DNA of 64,000 nucleotides from Megamerina dolium. Lineage: Eukaryota; Arthropoda; Insecta; Diptera; Megamerinidae. Made by a program: the position numbers and the translations under genes. This document shows positions 59,314 through 64,000 of this stretch, one piece after another. The notes beneath the pieces are model-generated. The model saw only the letters and a program-made list of their open reading frames with translations. It was not told where the DNA came from and did no database searches. Positions within the stretch are counted from its first letter, which is position 1; each line of letters starts with the position of its first letter. The DNA lies in contig OY978528.1 of assembly GCA_963854835.1 (NCBI GenBank), forward strand, positions 35,943,335 through 36,007,334. The letters run 5' to 3'.

Positions 59314-60539
59314 TTGCGAAATTGTTCTGCCATACTAAGCTCCATAGAATTTTGCAATTGAAATCTCGATACGCTTGGGTTATGCATAGGTTTCCTATTG
59401 GGTATTTCACACTATGCTTTGGTATACTGAAGTTCGAAAAGAGTAATGGAGCAAATTTTTAAACATCCTAGTTTTGCGTGGAAAAGTCTCATAAGAATAA
59501 CACAAAGTCAATCCGAAAACTCAATCAATCCAACCTCGTCTTACTGTGTTGCTTAGCTCTTTAGATCGAAAAGTCACAAGCAATCATCTTGTACATCATT
59601 TAACGTACAACACAACCACCTATCTTATTAAGAGTGCACATTGCTCATAAAAATGTTAATGAATTCCGACCTTACACATTGTCACAGCTGCATGTGTTGC
59701 TAACCAACCATAAAATAGAGTAACCATAGCGTTGAAATGAACGAGATGCATCTTAATTTAATGCATACGCATGCAAATAATACTACGAGTACATATTAAG
59801 CTTTAATGCATCCGTTAGTAATAATCATTAATATAGAACTAATTGAACATTGACTACAATGTAAACAACGACAAATGCTATCACTAAAATGGTCGTCAAA
59901 TCCAGTTATAAACATTTTTTGCTTTTCTATGTACCCTGCATTCAAAGAGTCAAGTGCAAGAATGGCAGAACTCTTGTGATATTACTTTTACTGATCTTTG
60001 TAAGAAAGCTCTTTATTATAATTGAAATTATAACAATTCTAGTTATCGATTATTTTGCTGCCGTGTATTATCTTGCATTTGCATACAAACTAAACATTTC
60101 TCATACGACTCTTGATACCTAGTGTACGCGTATCCATTAATTTTCTATGGAGTCATCGTTGCAGAAAGTAGACAAGTTGGTGTAATAAAAATAAATTTAG
60201 CGGAACTTCCCATAATTTTGTAATATGGCGAAAAGTAAACCGCTCAATAGTGAGTAATGGAACATTTGAATTTATATTACAATGAATGCATTTGCAACTT
60301 TTACTGGCTGTGGAATACGAGTATGTGTAACATTATCATCATCATTATCATTATTGTCAACTTAATAAGTAGCAGTTGTTGCCATCGTCAGTTTGTACAT
60401 AGTATTGTTATTGCCAAAACAGCATATGCAACTTTGAAAATAATGACAATAATGCAAAGTTTTCCCAATTCCTATATCCCCATGCACTCATTAACTACAT
60501 ACATATGTATATTCATAGAGGTCACACTTGAAATATATA
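59314..60539. other. AT-rich intronic sequence, no gene recognised
   Basis: Unique AT-rich sequence. The frames at 59889-60122 and 60257-60550 have no recognisable domain or splice support. Confidence 0.5.
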
Positions 60540-60550
60540 TGATACTATAG

Positions 60551-61587
60551 TTACTTACTTACTTACTTATGTGGCCATAACAACCGAATATCGATTTAGG
60601 CCGAAAATAACATGCTTCGCCAGCCATCTCTGTTCTTCGCTAGCTGGCGCCAGTTAGAAATTCCAAGTGCCGTCAGCTTCTCCAGTACTTGGTCTTTCCA
60701 CCGGAGGTTTGGTCTTCCTCTTCTGCGTCGTCCTCCAGCGGGTTCCGAATATAACACCTTCTTAGCTGGAGCGTGTTCTTCCATTCGCTCGACATGACCT
60801 AGCCAGCGCAGCCGCTGGATTTTGATGCGCTTTACTATGTCAATATCGGCATATAGCTCGTACAGCTCATGGTTGTACCTTATTCGGTACTCGCCACCAA
60901 CGCAAATAGGTCCAAAGATCCTGCGTAGGACCTTTCTCTCGAAAACTCCAAGCATTCGCTCATCCGAGATGGAAATTGTCGAGGCTTCAGCGCCATATGT
61001 TAGGACAGGCATGATGAGAGACTTGTGGAGTGTAGTTTTCGTTCTTCGAGAGAGGGCTCGACTTTTCAATTGCTTACTCAGCCCAAAGAACACCTGTTAG
61101 CAAGAGTTATCCTACGCATGATCTCCAAGCTGACGTCATTACTGCTGTTAATGCTGGTTCCAAGATAGACAAAGTCCCTTACTACTTCAAAAGCGTAGTT
61201 GTCAACAGTGACGTGCTGTCCAAGACGCCGGGACTCTTTGTTTGTTGACACTAAATACTTCGTCTTGCCCTCGTTCACCGTGAGACCCATCCGACGCGAC
61301 TCTCTTTCCAACTCTGAGGATGCTGCACTGACTGCTCGCGTGTTCATGCCGATTATGTCAATATCGTCGACATACGCTAACAGCATGACATTTTTGTTGA
61401 AGATAGTGCCATTATGTCGTAGATCAGCAGCGTAGAGGTAATCCCTTACCGGACTGTCGAAAGCGGCTTTATAATCAACAAATAGGTGGTGTGTGTCGAT
61501 CTGTTTTTCTTGGGTCTTCTCCAGGATTTGGCGCAGTGTGAAAATCTGGTCGATGGTGGATTTACCAGGTCTGAAGCCACACTGATA
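60551..61587 (-). mobile_element. RTE retrotransposon, 5'-truncated with deletion (copy F)
   Basis: Minus-strand RTE copy with a (TTAC)n tail at 60551. A 13-bp match TGATACTATAGTT at 60540-60552 and 61583-61595 marks the target duplication, part of which overlaps element ends. The element is truncated within the RT domain. An internal deletion near 61433 removes roughly 200 bp of RT between the YADD and FVDYKAAFD regions. The frame is also shifted near 61086 by a missing base. Confidence 0.92.
60596..61386 (-). pseudogene. RTE reverse transcriptase C-terminal part, broken
   Basis: Two minus-strand frames: 61078-61386 with LAYVDDIDII (the YADD motif reads YVDD here), GLTVNEGKTKYLV and DFVYLGTSINSS; and 60596-61093 with LSKQLKSRALSRRTKTTLHK, LRWLGHVERMEEHAPAKK and GRPNLRWKDQ to the natural C-terminus. 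A one-base loss in the former TTTGGGCTGAG context (about 61086) separates them. Motif D is intact here, which helps show that its absence in the copy at 23578 is a deletion. Confidence 0.88.
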
Positions 61588-61595
61588 CTATAGTT

Positions 61596-63600
61596 GGCCA
61601 TTGAAAATTGAACAATATTGTGCTGGTGCAGTGAATACAGCAAATAATGATGCTTATAGCAAAAAGTAATCTACTTATATGTTTATTAAGGTGTCAAGGG
61701 TATTCAATTAAGAGATAAAAGCATAGACTAAAGGATCTGGATGATAATGAGCACAGTTAAACCAATGGAAAATCTCTCAGAAAACTATTGTTATTCATTG
61801 AAATTTAAATGATACTAGAGACATATAAGCTTAGAGAATTCTCACTTTCCAGTATACAAAATTTGGAAAAAATGATACTTTAAAATAAAATTTAAAAATA
61901 TATATTTGTGCACATTTCACCTTACAAGTTCGAGCCGCCGTGTTGCGCATGAATTTGTTTTGTATATGGAAGACAAAATAGAACATCAGAAATTTGTTGA
62001 GTATTTTTCTTCCCCAAGTAATGAGAGCAAATGCAACAACAAATACGCAGGCGTAGATGAGTGTGTGTACCAATGCGATTGAAATCGACGAAAGACTTGT
62101 CGAGAATAGAAACTTGGATAGAATAAAAATTGATTACACAGATAATGATATTATATATAAATTTGTTGTCAATTTCAATTCTAATTTTTTTTTATAAAGT
62201 AAGATGTTATGTTTTTAAAAAATTAAATGAAATAAATAAATTATGTCTAAATAATAAATATTACTTAAACATTAAATAACAAATAATATTAAATAAATGA
62301 TATAAATGAAGGATTATTGAACATGATCCAACAAAATCAAAATTCACGAATGTAAACAATACAAAATCTGTACGCACATTTTGCTTTTGTATGTTATGCG
62401 CAGTTCGCTTTCGTCTTCTTTCAATACCATGTCGCTTTCTACTTTTTGTCGTATGATCGAACCATTTGTTCGATTGTCCACTTCTATTTAGTCTGATATT
62501 TCTGTTCATACAGCAGAGTCCACTCCCGCTGATTTCTGGTTATTTCTTTCAAAATTTTGTATACTGGAAAGTGGGAATTCTCTAAGCATATATGTCTCTG
62601 ATAATACTTATTGTAATATTGAGTGTTGTAATAGTAATATAATGACTACTACTCTATTGAGGTTCTAGGTTTGAACCATATGATTCATACGACATTAAAA
62701 CTTTGTATTTAATAAAAAGAGATCTCTTGAGAACAGATCTGTGACAATATTCCAAAATTATAATTTTACAAGAGTTTGATTAGACTATCATGAATTTAAA
62801 AAATCATTTTAATCCTTTCTTGCCGTTAAAAATTAAATTTTTAAAATTTATGACTATAACCATTATAATTTTTGCATCAAATGCACGAGTAAATTTGTAA
62901 ACTGATATATATATACGAAAAAATTGTATATATATATCCACACAAATGTACAAAATTTTGTTCAATATGGTTAACATTTGTATGTGTTACCATACATTAC
63001 ATGTGCGATGCATGTAACGTATACGCACCATATGACATTGCCATAACTGCCGTAACTCATTCATATTTTAAAACAGTTTAACTAGAGTAGGTCTACATAT
63101 TTATGTATGTATTTATATATGTGTGTCTGTAAGTATATATAGCATTTGTGTTTGCGCGACTATATATTTATTTTATGCGTTAAATATGCTCAGCACTGGA
63201 GTTATGATGCAGACGTGCACAGGTATGATAGGTATACATGTATGTATTTTGGAGGCAAAAGTGAAATCCCTTTTTTCGCTTTTTATTATACCACATTTCA
63301 TTTAACTTGTATTGTTCTCGTTATTGTTCTTATCATTATTATGATTTAATACATGAAATATATGTACGTAGTCGTACCTTTAGTACCTCCCATAAAGTAT
63401 GCGATGTGCTTATGTAGAGCATACATACACACATACATAAAATAGTACTTAATTTACCACCTTTTAAGCAGTATATTGTAACTGCACACATTGTGGTTAA
63501 ATTCATGTATTATATTAGGTGTAGGTAAAAGAAATCCACTACTTTTCCAATAGATAGCTTAAGTAATCTGTATCTCGGATTGTATAAGTGCGATCGGGTT
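61596..63600. other. AT-rich intronic sequence, no gene recognised
   Basis: AT-rich sequence with several TATA-rich runs (for example 62904-62938). No exon or element is recognised. Confidence 0.5.
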
Positions 63601-63607
63601 ACGCTAG

Positions 63608-64000
63608 AAGGTGTTAGAAAGATAGGATTTCGTACTAAATAAACTTTTTATGCAGTTTTGCGATTGCTTGACTCAGTATTTTTTGAGCACGCGTCAAAGA
63701 TGGACACCAGTAAAGAGAAAATACGACATATTTTACAGTTTTTCTTTGATAAAGGCGAAAACGCAAGCCAGACGGCTGAAAATGTGAATAGTGTTTATGG
63801 TCCTGATACTGTAAAAGCCGATCAAGTGCAATTTTGGTTTCGTCGATTCCGTTCCGGTAATTTTGATGTCAAAGATGCGAGGCCAATTGTCGAAAATATC
63901 GATAAAATAATGGAAATCGTTGAGCCTGATCGTCATGTAAGCATTGTTTCTATTGTTTCTACCTTCAATTTAATCCAAAAATAATGGATTTCCTTTTACT
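63608..64000 (+). mobile_element. Internally deleted mariner, relative of the 49053 copy
   Basis: The left end (AAGGTGTTAGAAAGATAGGA, then TTTCGTACTAAATAAAC) and the transposase N-terminus from ATG 63700 (MDTSKEKIRHILQFFFDKGE, VQFWFRRFRSGNFDVKDARP) match the copy at 49053. After about 90 residues the sequence jumps near 63960 to the 3' end of the element (CCTTCAATTTAATCC, AAAATAATGGATTT), removing the catalytic domain. The right border lies beyond the window. It could be moved only in trans. Confidence 0.82.

Overview
This window looks like intronic DNA from a true fly (Diptera), most probably a tephritid fruit fly. The grounds are AT-rich unique sequence with many short ACATA/TATG-type runs, a dense load of insect transposable elements, DINE-1-type repeats carrying a (GTCC)n block, RTE-type LINEs, and rosa-type (DD41D) mariners, a lineage known from Ceratitis and other tephritids. 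The species is inference. There is no bacterial-style gene organisation, CRISPR array, rRNA gene or genuine tRNA gene.

Only two pieces look like host coding sequence, both on the + strand. One is a 195-nt exon at 36636-36830 with an 11-His run; the other is a 48-nt microexon at 58248-58295. Both have good splice sites, both begin and end in phase 1, and they join in frame. The simplest reading is that the whole window lies inside very long introns of one + strand gene, with about 21.4 kb between the two exons. I could not identify the gene.

The rest of the recognisable content is mobile. (a) An RTE-clade non-LTR retrotransposon, with APE endonuclease plus reverse transcriptase and a (TAAG)n tail, occurs six times: 1-1361, 4967-7245 (decayed), 23310-23460 (fragment), 23578-26136 (813-codon ORF, 14-bp target duplication), 51758-54448 and 60551-61587. 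(b) DINE-1/Helentron-like non-autonomous elements lie at 4113-4372, 13024-14420 and 17511-19098. (c) A tRNA-derived SINE occurs three times, each with a target-site duplication (34735-35083, 44585-44951, 58944-59299). (d) Tc1/mariner relatives include a foldback mariner (8936-9420), a 253-bp MITE (10817-11069), two DD41D rosa-type copies (33068-34411, 50456-51709), a DD34D mariner (49053-50198) with an internally deleted relative at the right edge, two further mariner relics (38480-39260, 54787-55850) and a Tc1 relic (35600-36420). (e) Short inverted-repeat elements with target duplications include two hAT-like (15340-15784, 22976-23149), one CACTA-like (58351-58850), and one possibly piggyBac-like that hosts a SINE (44289-45171). 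(f) An RNase H-bearing LINE fragment sits inside the old RTE copy (5890-6940).

No transposase or reverse transcriptase here looks fully functional: each carries a stop, frameshift, truncation or motif loss. Layout: 0-8 kb is old LINE debris; 8.9-19.1 kb is DNA elements and DINE-like repeats; 22.9-26.2 kb holds the best RTE copy; 26.2-33 kb is AT-rich with nothing recognised; 33-39.3 kb holds DNA transposons, a SINE and the first exon; 39.3-49 kb is mostly unique with one composite element; 49.05-55.85 kb is an almost uninterrupted cluster of four elements; 58.2-59.3 kb has the microexon followed by a MITE and a SINE; 60.5-61.6 kb is an RTE copy; and a truncated mariner runs off the right edge. 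I found no convincing novel molecular system. The items most worth checking are the paired phase-1 exons, the SINE family, the foldback mariner and the small elements with target duplications.
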